DNA of 52,858 nt from Deltaproteobacteria bacterium (lineage in GTDB: Bacteria; Bdellovibrionota; Bdellovibrionia; JABDDW01). Position numbers and translations under genes: made by a program. The notes under the pieces were generated by a model, which saw only the letters and a program-made list of their open reading frames with translations, did not search any database and was not told the DNA's origin. Below are positions 1 through 6,782 of the stretch, one piece after another (positions within the stretch are counted from its first letter, which is position 1; each line of letters begins with the position of its first letter). The stretch is taken from NCBI GenBank assembly GCA_013287405.1, contig JABDDW010000002.1, forward strand, positions 1 through 52,858. The letters are read 5' to 3'.

Positions 1-1254
1 ACTTATGATGAAAAAGAATATACGCAGAAAATTTATAATCTGATTGGCCACGTTAAAAATTTCAAAAAGAAATCTCAAAAACATTTTGACCAGCTCAATA
101 AGACAAATCTCTCTCCGGCCACAAAAGAAAAGATCTATGCTGAACTAGACAAGAATAAAGAAGAAGTTTTTAAGAATTTTGAGGATGTCAGTTTTAATCG
201 CAAGACCATCGATCGGATTGTTATTAAATTTAAGAATCTGGTTAACCGCCTTAACTACCTTAATGATCTTTCGAAGTCGGGAGTTCGCAGAGCCCGTGTT
301 GAAGACACTAGAGAACTCAATGAACTCAGTAAGCGTCTAAAAAATAATCCAAAAGAGCGCAGCAAATTTATGCGTGATACAAATATGACTTGCGAGGCCC
401 TTGACGTCCTCTGTGAGCAAGTCAATATCGCTCAAAGGCGTATAGCTAGAGTGGAAGAAGAAGCCACGATGCATACGATGTGGATCAAAGACACCTACTG
501 GGGCATCGAGGCCGGTGAAAGGAAAGCCGATAAAGCGAAATCGGAACTCGTCGAAGCTAACCTCCGTCTGGTTGTAAGTATCGCAAAAAAATACACAAAC
601 CGTGGTTTGCAGTTTTTGGACCTCATTCAAGAAGGCAATATTGGGTTAATGAAAGCCGTGGATAAGTTTGAATACCGTCGCGGTTATAAATTTTCGACCT
701 ACGCCACATGGTGGATTCGCCAAGCCATCACCAGGGCGATTGCCGACCAAGCGCGTACTATTCGAATCCCGGTTCATATGATTGAGACCATTAATAAGCT
801 TATTCGGACCTCCCGATATTTGGTTCAAGAGATTGGTCGCGAACCGACGCCAGAAGAAATTGCAGTCAAAATGGAAATGCCCATCGATAAGGTGCGCAAA
901 GTTTTAAAAATTGCAAAAGAACCCATAAGTTTAGAAACTCCTGTAGGAGAAGAAGAAGACAGTCATCTTGGGGACTTTATCGAAGATAAGAAGGTTATTA
1001 ATCCTTCTGAAGCCATTATTAATCTGAATTTGGCTGAACAAACGAGACGAGTTCTGGCTACGCTCACCCCTCGGGAAGAAAAAGTGTTGCGTATGCGTTT
1101 TGGTATTGGAGAAGAAAGCGACCATACTCTGGAAGAAGTGGGACAAGATTTTAACGTCACCCGAGAGAGAATTAGGCAAATCGAGGCTAAGGCGCTTCGA
1201 AAGCTTCGACATCCCAGCAGAGCTAAAAAATTAAAAGCGTTTATAGATAGTTAG
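1..1254 (+). CDS. rpoD: RNA polymerase primary sigma factor RpoD (5' end outside the window)
   Basis: Housekeeping sigma-70 subunit, which directs RNA polymerase to -35/-10 promoters. The frame is open from base 1, so the gene begins upstream; 417 codons plus stop are visible. The first ~150 codons are charged and helical, like the non-conserved region of primary sigma factors. Region 2 follows at about nt 540-790, with [24 protein letters not shown] and the melting/-10 helix [17 protein letters not shown]. Region 3 carries [14 protein letters not shown]. Region 4 (nt ~1030-1230) ends in a helix-turn-helix with [18 protein letters not shown], the usual C-terminus. The ATG at 370 is internal and not the start. 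A tRNA gene begins 7 bases after the stop. The family assignment is essentially certain. Confidence 0.97.
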   Translation, partial: TYDEKEYTQKIYNLIGHVKNFKKKSQKHFDQLNKTNLSPATKEKIYAELDKNKEEVFKNFEDVSFNRKTIDRIVIKFKNLVNRLNYLNDLSKSGVRRARVEDTRELNELSKRLKNNPKERSKFMRDTNMTCEALDVLCEQVNIAQRRIARVEEEATMHTMWIKDTYWGIEAGERKADKAKSELVEANLRLVVSIAKKYTNRGLQFLDLIQEGNIGLMKAVDKFEYRRGYKFSTYATWWIRQAITRAIADQARTIRIPVHMIETINKLIRTSRYLVQEIGREPTPEEIAVKMEMPIDKVRKVLKIAKEPISLETPVGEEEDSHLGDFIEDKKVINPSEAIINLNLAEQTRRVLATLTPREEKVLRMRFGIGEESDHTLEEVGQDFNVTRERIRQIEAKALRKLRHPSRAKKLKAFIDS

Positions 1255-1261
1255 AGAGTTA

Positions 1262-1338
1262 GGGCCTATAGCTCAGCTGGTTAGAGCTCCCGGCTCATAA
1301 CCGGGCAGTCCCAGGTTCGAATCCTGGTGGGCCCACCA
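1262..1338 (+). tRNA. tRNA with CAT anticodon (Met, or Ile2 after lysidine modification)
   Basis: A 77-base cloverleaf with the 3' CCA encoded. The acceptor stem pairs GGGCCTA with TGGGCCC. The D-arm carries AGCTCAGCTGGTTAGAGC. The anticodon stem CCGG/CCGG holds loop CTCATAA (anticodon CAT), and the T-arm contains GGTTCGAATCC. The acceptor stem is not that of an initiator tRNA, because the first pair is a normal G-C. Elongator tRNA-Met and tRNA-Ile2 (CAT read as lysidine-AU) cannot be separated by eye. The gene lies between rpoD and the zinc-ribbon gene and is probably co-transcribed with one of them. Confidence 0.95.
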
Positions 1339-1355
1339 AATTTTGAAGGAGAAAA

Positions 1356-2066
1356 ATGTCTGTGCGTGAAGAGCTTGAGAAACTTGCCCGGTTACAAGAG
1401 TTAGATTTAAAAATTGATCGAGCTCGAAAATTGGTTTCATCGGCCCCCGAGGCCTTTGCGTCTATTGAAAGCGTGATAACTGTCGAGAACCAAAATCTTG
1501 CTGCAGCAACCCAAACGAAACTGGATTTGGAGAAGCAAAAAAGACAGCTCGAAACAGACATCATCATGGATCACGATCGCATCAAAAACATCGAGGCCCG
1601 TTTAGGAGGTGTGACCAACAACAAAGAGTTTCATGCCGCTTCAAAGGAATCTGATAAGGCCAAGAAGTCGATAAGCGACCGTGAAAAGCTTGTCGCAGAA
1701 ATCTCTGAAAAAATAGCAAATCATGAAAAAGTTTTCGAAGAAATTAATGCTCGAATCGGTGCACTGCAGGGGCAGCTTGAAAGTAAGCGCGGGGAAATCG
1801 GAAGTCAGGTAGGTCTTGCAGACAAGGAAATTGAATCTTATGCTGGCGACCGAGACAGCATCGTTTCTTCAATCACTCCGCCAGTCATGAGTCGATATAA
1901 TCGAATCCGAACTCGTTATAGTAATGCTTTGGCCATTGTGAGCCATGGGCATTGTACGGAATGCAATGTTGCTCTTCCGCCCCAGATGTATATTCAACTT
2001 CAAAAAGCCTTGGAACTTTTGACTTGCCCAAATTGCCAGCGTCTTATCTTTTACAAAGTACAATAA
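1356..2066 (+). CDS. coiled-coil protein with C4-type zinc ribbon
   Basis: A 236-residue cytoplasmic protein of the zinc-ribbon family often annotated as C4-type zinc ribbon or putative nucleic-acid-binding (zf-RING_7 group). Residues ~1-170 are long amphipathic, heptad-like helices rich in Lys, Glu and Gln, consistent with a coiled-coil hairpin. The C-terminus has two Cys pairs (HCTEC near residue 198 and TCPNC near 224) that would bind one zinc. A clear ribosome binding site, AAGGAG, lies 5 bases before the ATG. It follows a tRNA and is followed 25 bases later by rnpB, so it sits in an RNA-processing neighbourhood. Its molecular role is not established. Confidence 0.85.
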   Translation: MSVREELEKLARLQELDLKIDRARKLVSSAPEAFASIESVITVENQNLAAATQTKLDLEKQKRQLETDIIMDHDRIKNIEARLGGVTNNKEFHAASKESDKAKKSISDREKLVAEISEKIANHEKVFEEINARIGALQGQLESKRGEIGSQVGLADKEIESYAGDRDSIVSSITPPVMSRYNRIRTRYSNALAIVSHGHCTECNVALPPQMYIQLQKALELLTCPNCQRLIFYKVQ

Positions 2067-2091
2067 CTCTGTTATAAATTTAGACCTCTAA

Positions 2092-2427
2092 AGAGAAGAG
2101 CGGATGATCGCTGCCACATCAACTCGTGGGAGAGGAAAGTCCGGGCTCCATTGGGAATGCAGGGGTTAACGACCCCCCGTCGCGAGGCGAGGAACAGTGG
2201 AACAGAGAGAATGTCCGAGACTATGATTTTATGGGCGGGAACGGGAGCCCTTGAAGGAGTCGTCGGAGTGAAAACAGCCAAACTCTGCATGGAGCAAGAT
2301 CAAATAGGGGAGTAATTTAGGTGAACCCACACCCAGACTCCCGGGTAAGATCGCTTGAATGGATCAGTAATGATTCATCTAGAGGAATGATCATCCTCGA
2401 CAGAACCCGGCTTACAGTTTTTCTCTA
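2092..2427 (+). ncRNA. rnpB: RNase P RNA, bacterial type A-like
   Basis: Catalytic RNA that matures tRNA 5' ends. Conserved bacterial blocks are visible: GAGGAAAGTCCGGGCTCC at about 2133-2150 near the 5' end, and ACAGAACCCGGCTTAC at about 2400-2415 near the 3' end. AGAGAA at the 5' end can pair with TTCTCT at 2421-2426 to form P1, which sets approximate ends. The length of ~336 is normal. The gene appears intact. A strong terminator-like hairpin follows at 2443-2468, and a group II intron begins just after it. Confidence 0.93.
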
Positions 2428-2442
2428 AAGGGAATTCGTGAG

Positions 2443-2477
2443 GGCTCGGGATCGAAAGGTTCCGAGCCTTTGCCTTT
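2443..2477 (+). terminator. rho-independent terminator of rnpB
   Basis: An 11-bp stem (GGCTCGGGATC with GGTTCCGAGCC, including G-T pairs) closed by a GAAA tetraloop, followed by TTTGCCTTT. It lies 16 bases after the mature 3' end of RNase P RNA. The T-rich tail ends exactly at the 5' boundary of the group II intron at 2478. Confidence 0.85.
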
Positions 2478-3261
2478 GTGCGCCCGGTAGGGCGCAAACC
2501 TAGGAGGTGAAAGACCTCTGCTCACCCGATCATGATCGGGGGGCTTGAAGAAGCGAGACGGGAAGGAACACCGCAAGGTGGGCCGCTGTCGCCTCTTTTA
2601 TCAAAAGAGCCGAAAGGCTGGCGAGAGAGTGAAGTCGTCAATTACTGGATGGCTTAAGAGAAGACTAAAGCTCACGGTCAACGAGCAGAAAAGTGCTGTT
2701 GATCATATGAGTAAAAGAAAGTTCTTAGGTTATTCCATGACAGTGGATAAAGTGCCCAAACTTAAGCCCGCAAAGACTTCAGTAAAACGATTTAAGGAAA
2801 AGGTGAGAGTACTCTTTCGCAAAGCGCGCGGGCGCAATGTGGAAAAGTTTATCTTGAGCGATCTTAATCCTCTCCTAAGAGGGTGGAGTGAATACTTTAA
2901 ATTAAGTCGAGTGAAACTGATCTTTGAAGAGCTTGATGGATGGATCAGAAGAAAACTTCGATGTTTGATCTGGCGACAATGGAAGCGACCAAAAACACGG
3001 TATCGTAGACTTCTGTCTCTGGGTCTCAAGGAAGTTACCGCTCGTGCCTCGGCCTTTAATGAACGGGGACCTTGGTGGAATTCCAATCGTGAGCACATGA
3101 TTATCCCGTTTCCAAATCACCACTTTAGTCAATTGGGGCTTATTAGCTTACAAACCAGAATCTTAAGGCAGGCAAAAGCCAGTTAACTCGAACCGCCGTA
3201 TACGGAACCGTACTTACGGTGGTGTGAGAGGACGGGGCCTCATCGGCCCCTCCTACTCGAT
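2478..3261 (+). mobile_element. group II intron, internally deleted copy
   Basis: The 5' end starts GTGCGCCCGG. Its first ~55 bases nearly match those of the intron at 36033. The 3' end has a domain V hairpin (about 3190-3225, starting GAACCGCCG) and a domain VI ending CTACTCGAT. At 784 bases it is far shorter than a complete RT-encoding group II intron (usually over 1.8 kb). Most of domains I-III and the first half of the RT are gone. A 16-base palindrome, CCCGATCATGATCGGG (2525-2540), lies at the apparent deletion junction. The intron is inserted immediately after the rnpB terminator hairpin and T-run, as terminator-seeking group IIC introns do. The class is not proven. Confidence 0.88.
2544..3186 (+). 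pseudogene. ltrA: remnant of group II intron reverse transcriptase/maturase
   Basis: The C-terminal part of an intron-encoded protein. In the frame starting at 2544, RT block 4 (GTPQGGPLSPLL) is readable at 2565-2600. In the next frame, starting from about 2602, comes the segment after the YADD box (SRKAGERV, then RLKLTVNEQKSAV, then KFLGYSM) and the maturase domain X, to the stop at 3186. The YADD catalytic segment and everything before block 4 are absent, and the two parts are out of frame. The protein therefore cannot be an active reverse transcriptase. A 213-residue reading frame from the TTG at 2545 exists, but its first ~17 residues are an out-of-frame reading of RT block 4. Confidence 0.9.
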
Positions 3262-3289
3262 TGGGGCAACCGACCTGTCACTGCCCCAA
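3261..3289. other. hairpin directly downstream of intron
   Basis: A perfect 8-bp stem, TTGGGGCA/TGCCCCAA, with a 13-base loop at the 3' exon junction. It lacks a T-run, so it is not a convincing terminator. The rest of 3290-3544 holds no complete gene. A short frame ending with TAA near 3400 may be a gene remnant, but it is unrecognised. Confidence 0.4.
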
Positions 3290-3544
3290 CGCAACCTAAT
3301 AACGCTCCCTCAAGCTCACATAGGTGACGAAGTCGAAGCCCAAAAACGTTTCATCGAGGCATTTAACATATCCAGAAACACTATGAAACAAGACAACTAA
3401 TAACGACCCTTGTTCAATAGTCAGGCATTGGCGTTTGGACGTGAAAGAGCATTTGAGTGCTTGAATGCAGAGGTTCCCAGTTTCCGGGGTAAAGCTTTGC
3501 TGAAAACGCTATTTACAGCACTTTGCTATAAATAATATTGCATC

Positions 3545-3796
3545 TTGGTCACAGTTTCCATATATGTTCCCGCAATGAAGACGCAAGAAGACTCGGGAGC
3601 TCTGTCTCAAGTCATCTCCGGAAAGCGGATTCCTTCTTATAAGATGGCTCAAAAAATTATAGCGTGCCTTGGTTTATCTCCTGATCAAGAAGAGAACTTT
3701 ATGAACTCATTGGCGCGAAAACATGTATTCCGTTTGGACCAATTCAGAGAAACACTGGACTGGATCTGTCAATTTCAACTCTTCCAGAGATCTTGA
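3545..3796 (+). pseudogene. fragment resembling the N-terminal HTH of TIGR02147-family proteins
   Basis: An 83-codon frame from a TTG. The core (SGALSQVISGKRIPSYKMAQKI, then a short linker, then LSPDQEENF) resembles the N-terminal helix-turn-helix of TIGR02147/DUF4423-type proteins, in which a 'xLSxVLxGKRxLS' segment precedes an 'LxLxxxExxxF' segment. Those proteins are about 250-300 residues and numerous in Bdellovibrio-like genomes. Here only about 50 matching residues remain, with no upstream Shine-Dalgarno, so it is probably a relic. The resemblance is from memory and the call is tentative. It sits between the intron scar and a toxin-antitoxin pair, in a patch of broken sequence. Confidence 0.5.
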
Positions 3797-3906
3797 TTTT
3801 GGTGGTCTCACCTGCTCGGTGAAAAGTGGAAATGCATTGAATATTCACAATGTGAACGATCTCAAGAGACATTGTAAGAAAGGTTGAGTGCCCCTTATTG
3901 GGGATG

Positions 3907-3945
3907 TTGACCCATGCCTACATATTATGATATGATGTAGGCATG
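3907..3945 (+). promoter_or_regulatory. promoter and palindromic operator of the vapBC-type operon
   Basis: The -35 TTGACC (3907-3912), an 18-base spacer and the -10 TATGAT (3931-3936) form a good sigma-70 promoter. A perfect 11-bp inverted repeat, CATGCCTACAT (3913-3923) and ATGTAGGCATG (3935-3945), overlaps the spacer, the -10 and the ATG start codon itself. This fits autorepression by the ribbon-helix-helix antitoxin. The start codon lies 6 bases after the -10, so the transcript would begin at or next to the ATG (leaderless). Confidence 0.8.
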
Positions 3946-4200
3946 AAATCGAAGGCAAAACAATACACGATAAGAAATGTCCCTCCTTCCGTGGATAGCG
4001 CTCTTCGAAAGAAAGCCGCCGAGAAACATACAAGTCTTAATTCGCTATTGCTTGAGGCCCTTGAGAGGGAAGTCGGGATGGATGGGAACGAACAATCTTA
4101 TCATGACCTGGATAGGCTTATTGGGAGTTGGGTTTCTGATCCAAAATGTGACCAAGCTTTGAAAGACCAACGAAAAATTCATAAACGGGATTGGGAATGA
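3943..4200 (+). CDS. ribbon-helix-helix antitoxin of a VapBC/FitAB-type module
   Basis: 85 residues. The N-terminal ~45 residues fit an Arc/FitA-like ribbon-helix-helix: a basic beta strand (KQYTIRNVPPSVDSALRKKAA) followed by two helices (HTSLNSLLLEALEREVG). The acidic C-terminal tail, with DRLIGSWVSDPKCDQAL and a final basic patch, would wrap the toxin. The stop overlaps the toxin start (ATGA), as is typical of antitoxin-toxin operons. It probably dimerises on the palindrome spanning its own start codon. The start at 3943 is supported by that promoter geometry; no Shine-Dalgarno is present. Confidence 0.85.
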   Translation: MKSKAKQYTIRNVPPSVDSALRKKAAEKHTSLNSLLLEALEREVGMDGNEQSYHDLDRLIGSWVSDPKCDQALKDQRKIHKRDWE

Positions 4201-4580
4201 AACTCGCTCTTGATACGAACGCTTATCGAGCGTTTATGGAGGGAGAGAAAAAGGCCGTAGATCTTGTAAGACATGCTGTAGTCATAGGGATTCCTGTTCC
4301 AGTTTTGGCCGAGCTCAGATTTGGATTCTTGGCTGGTACAAAAGGGCGACAAAACGAAAGTTCGTTGCTTAAGTTTCTTGATTCTTCGCGGGTAGAAATC
4401 CTTAGTTGCGACCAACAAACAAGCTATTTTTACGCTCAAATTAAGTTACAGCTCAAAAAGCAAGGAACTCCTATTCCCATCAATGACGTTTGGATAGCGG
4501 CCTTGGTCACCCAACATTCCATGACCTTATACACTTATGACCGTGACTTTGATTACCTTCCGCAACTTTCCAGGGCTTGA
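4197..4580 (+). CDS. vapC: PIN-domain ribonuclease toxin, VapC type
   Basis: 127 residues from the ATG at 4197, which overlaps the antitoxin stop by 4 bases. The PIN-domain acidic residues are all present: Asp6 (LALDTNAYRAF), Glu39 (VLAELRFG), Asp97 (INDVWIAA) and Asp115 (YTYDRDFD). These coordinate Mg2+ for single-strand RNA cleavage; VapC toxins typically cut tRNA or rRNA. The length is normal (about 130) and the frame is intact, so the toxin is probably functional. The target cannot be read from sequence. Confidence 0.9.
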   Translation: MKLALDTNAYRAFMEGEKKAVDLVRHAVVIGIPVPVLAELRFGFLAGTKGRQNESSLLKFLDSSRVEILSCDQQTSYFYAQIKLQLKKQGTPIPINDVWIAALVTQHSMTLYTYDRDFDYLPQLSRA

Positions 4581-4809
4581 TCTTGCGCTTTGAATCACTT
4601 TGTCGGTGCCTTCTTGGCCGCTTTGCGGACTAAAAGTTACTGATCAAAAGTCTTGGCCCTTGGGGAGCAGGCGTCCAATCTTTTAACGAAATCGAATCTT
4701 AGCGGTGAGAATATCGACAATCTCATTAAAGAAAGCTTGGCGAAGAAAATTCCAGTTATCGGCGTTTTCCGAATGGAACCCTCGAACCCCTGGATCCAGG
4801 GATTAACGG
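4581..4809. other. intergenic stretch with an unassigned plus-strand reading frame
   Basis: From a TTG at 4653 a plus-strand frame is open through this gap and continues antisense into the next gene (to 5075). Its first ~50 residues (GEQASNLLTKSNLSGENIDN and onward) have ordinary amino-acid composition but no family I recognise and no Shine-Dalgarno. It may be the remnant of a gene cut off by rearrangement. A 14-base palindrome, CCCTGGATCCAGGG (4788-4801), follows the stop of the minus-strand gene but lacks a T-run. Confidence 0.3.
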
Positions 4810-6060
4810 CTACTTCCCAGGAGGGTTCTTCAATGCCATTTGGACGAGGGCATCGACTTCGGGTCGTCGGACGTCTTCAGGGGTGTGTTCATCGGATTTT
4901 AAAAATGTTCCCATGGCAGCGGCCAGGGCACGAGCGATACGGAGCTCAAAACCTGAGCGACCCACTTGGGGAAGTCTTTCAATTAATACTTTGTAGGCAT
5001 CTTTTGTGCCGATTTCCGCTAGAGCGTCCACGGCCTCATACCTATAGATATCAATATCGGTTTGTTCAAAAATAATTTCGCGAAGGGCACCAATAGACTC
5101 TTTTGATTTATTCCCATGGAGCTTTCTAATGGCTTTGAGTCTCTCCTCCTGGGAGGCTTTCTTATCGACAGCCGTCTTAGCTACTTTAGAGGTAGGGTCC
5201 GTTAAATCCTGGGGGTCCGTGAGGCTTAGTGTGTCTAAAAGAGTATTGGATTTAAAAGGTTGAAAACCCGGCAGAATGAAAGTCTCACCATTTTTTTTAA
5301 GTTCTTTAACTAAAGAGCCGACTTTGAAAGTCATTAAGGTCTTTGCCCCATCGAGAGCTATTTCGTCATGCCCCACAAATTCGTCTATTTTAAGGTTGCA
5401 GATTTTTCTTAATAGGAGCTCTATGGGTTCGGCAAGCCCCTTCTCTTTACTTTCATGCCTCACAACATACCAAAGCTTGTCTTTTTTTAAGGCCCAATTT
5501 TTTTCGTTAAACTGGAGTTCTTTTAAGGTTTCGAGGCGACAGAGGTCTAATGTGTGAGGATAAAATCCCCAAATCCCCTCTGTAATAATTTTTTGTAATT
5601 CTTTGTTTGAGCCGATTCTAAAACCCTTGCCCTTAGCTGGCCCATCGGTGAAAAAAAAGTTCTGATTGTTGTAAATACCAACAATAGATTCTGTGTTTGC
5701 AAGTTTGATTTCTATTTTTCCTAACTCTTGGGGAACAGGAATTCCGCCTTCGAGTTGCAGTTTTGAAAAGACGATAGCGCGTCTTTGCGTTTCCCATTGA
5801 TCCAAATCACGAATGAAGGGAGCCCCCGAGAGCTTCAACCATTGGCCATTTCTTTTTTCAATTTTGATGCTTTCTCCACCCATTGTCGAACTTGACCAAA
5901 ATAGCTGAATGACTTTCTCGGGGTCGTAAAGAGTGGTCGGGTATGGGCCCGGATGGATCTCTCTCATTACGACGTGAGGAGGTCCCGATGGTCTATTGGA
6001 ATAAATAATTGTGGCAACAAGGACGCCAACCGCTGCTAAGGCAAGAAGGTGGAGTTTCAA
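4810..6060 (-). CDS. membrane-anchored protein with DUF4340-like middle and C-terminal HEAT repeats
   Basis: 416 residues with a TTG start that overlaps the stop of the upstream AMMECR1 gene (TTGA), preceded by AAGGA. An N-terminal hydrophobic helix (residues ~3-20) followed by NRPSGPP predicts a signal anchor. The middle ~60-270 contains repeated 'xxIxIxxxxxxWxL...' units (SIKIEKRNGQWLKLSG; ELQFNEKNWALKKDKLWYVV) resembling DUF4340. Residues ~310-410 read as HEAT-type helical pairs (ERLKAIRKLHGNKSKESIGA; DIYRYEAVDALAEIGTKDAYKVL). The function is unknown. The same HEAT style recurs in the nearby M1 peptidase, but on the other strand. Confidence 0.75.
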   Translation of the reverse strand: MKLHLLALAAVGVLVATIIYSNRPSGPPHVVMREIHPGPYPTTLYDPEKVIQLFWSSSTMGGESIKIEKRNGQWLKLSGAPFIRDLDQWETQRRAIVFSKLQLEGGIPVPQELGKIEIKLANTESIVGIYNNQNFFFTDGPAKGKGFRIGSNKELQKIITEGIWGFYPHTLDLCRLETLKELQFNEKNWALKKDKLWYVVRHESKEKGLAEPIELLLRKICNLKIDEFVGHDEIALDGAKTLMTFKVGSLVKELKKNGETFILPGFQPFKSNTLLDTLSLTDPQDLTDPTSKVAKTAVDKKASQEERLKAIRKLHGNKSKESIGALREIIFEQTDIDIYRYEAVDALAEIGTKDAYKVLIERLPQVGRSGFELRIARALAAAMGTFLKSDEHTPEDVRRPEVDALVQMALKNPPGK

Positions 6061-6677
6061 ATATATCCTTGAATGTTTTGGATCACGTTTCCGCCATCTA
6101 GCTCAGCACTTTTGAAATACTCAACCAGGGTGTTGGGCTCCTTCCATGCCTTATGGCTCAATTGAGCTTTTTCACAAGCGGCCTCTAAGAATTGTTCCGC
6201 ATTCCATCCGTTTTCCGATGCAACATGTGACAGGAGGACTCCTTGTTTGTCTCCTCTTGATATAATGAGTCCCATGGAACCGATCTCAAGTTCTTCGGAG
6301 TTTTTAAGTTTTTTTATTTCGGAAAGAAGGGTCACGTTAATTTCTAAATCAGGTAACTCTTTTAATTCGATCGGAGGAAATCTCGTGTCGTGAGTGGCGG
6401 CCGTTTGGCCAGCGTCGAAAAGTGTTTCGGCTAAAGTTGTCGTCGACTCTAATAACCCCATGGAGCCGCGAACGACCCCTCCAATCTTCAGGGTTACAAA
6501 AAGACCCGTTTTTTGCGTCCACCGAGGATCTTCCACCGGCTCTAATCGCGACGTCATTTTTCCCCCGGTCACGATTTGCCATGCACCAAGGCATGCGATT
6601 TGAACAACTTGCTTTTCAAAGGTGGTCATCGGGGGATTCATTCTAATTAAATTAAAGATTTCTTCGGGGGAAAACAA
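6057..6677 (-). CDS. AMMECR1-domain protein
   Basis: Up to 206 residues. The AMMECR1 fold is recognised from the order GLFVTLKIGGVVRGSMG, AATHDTRFPPIELKELPDLEINVTLL, then GLIISRGDKQGVLLSHVASENGW with EQFLEAACEKAQL, and a W-rich end. In the canonical family the first motif reads 'RGCIG'; here the Cys is Ser (RGSMG), so the conserved Cys is missing. The role is unproven. Many prokaryotic members neighbour MEMO1 and radical-SAM genes, which are absent here. The start is uncertain: TTG at 6677 or ATG at 6641 or 6629, none with a good Shine-Dalgarno. It is translationally coupled to the HEAT protein downstream. Confidence 0.85.
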   Translation of the reverse strand: MFSPEEIFNLIRMNPPMTTFEKQVVQIACLGAWQIVTGGKMTSRLEPVEDPRWTQKTGLFVTLKIGGVVRGSMGLLESTTTLAETLFDAGQTAATHDTRFPPIELKELPDLEINVTLLSEIKKLKNSEELEIGSMGLIISRGDKQGVLLSHVASENGWNAEQFLEAACEKAQLSHKAWKEPNTLVEYFKSAELDGGNVIQNIQGYI

Positions 6678-6782
6678 GTCTATTTAGCAATTTAGGAATA
6701 CCCCATTTACAGGTTTAATTCCTCACAGTAGTATTCCTCATATTCATATATAGAGTATAACGCGAAGCGCTAAAGAGGACCT

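Noticed and set aside
4653..5075. 140-codon plus-strand frame
   Set aside because: Two thirds of it is antisense to the HEAT-repeat gene and nothing in it is recognised; only the first ~50 codons could be a relic.
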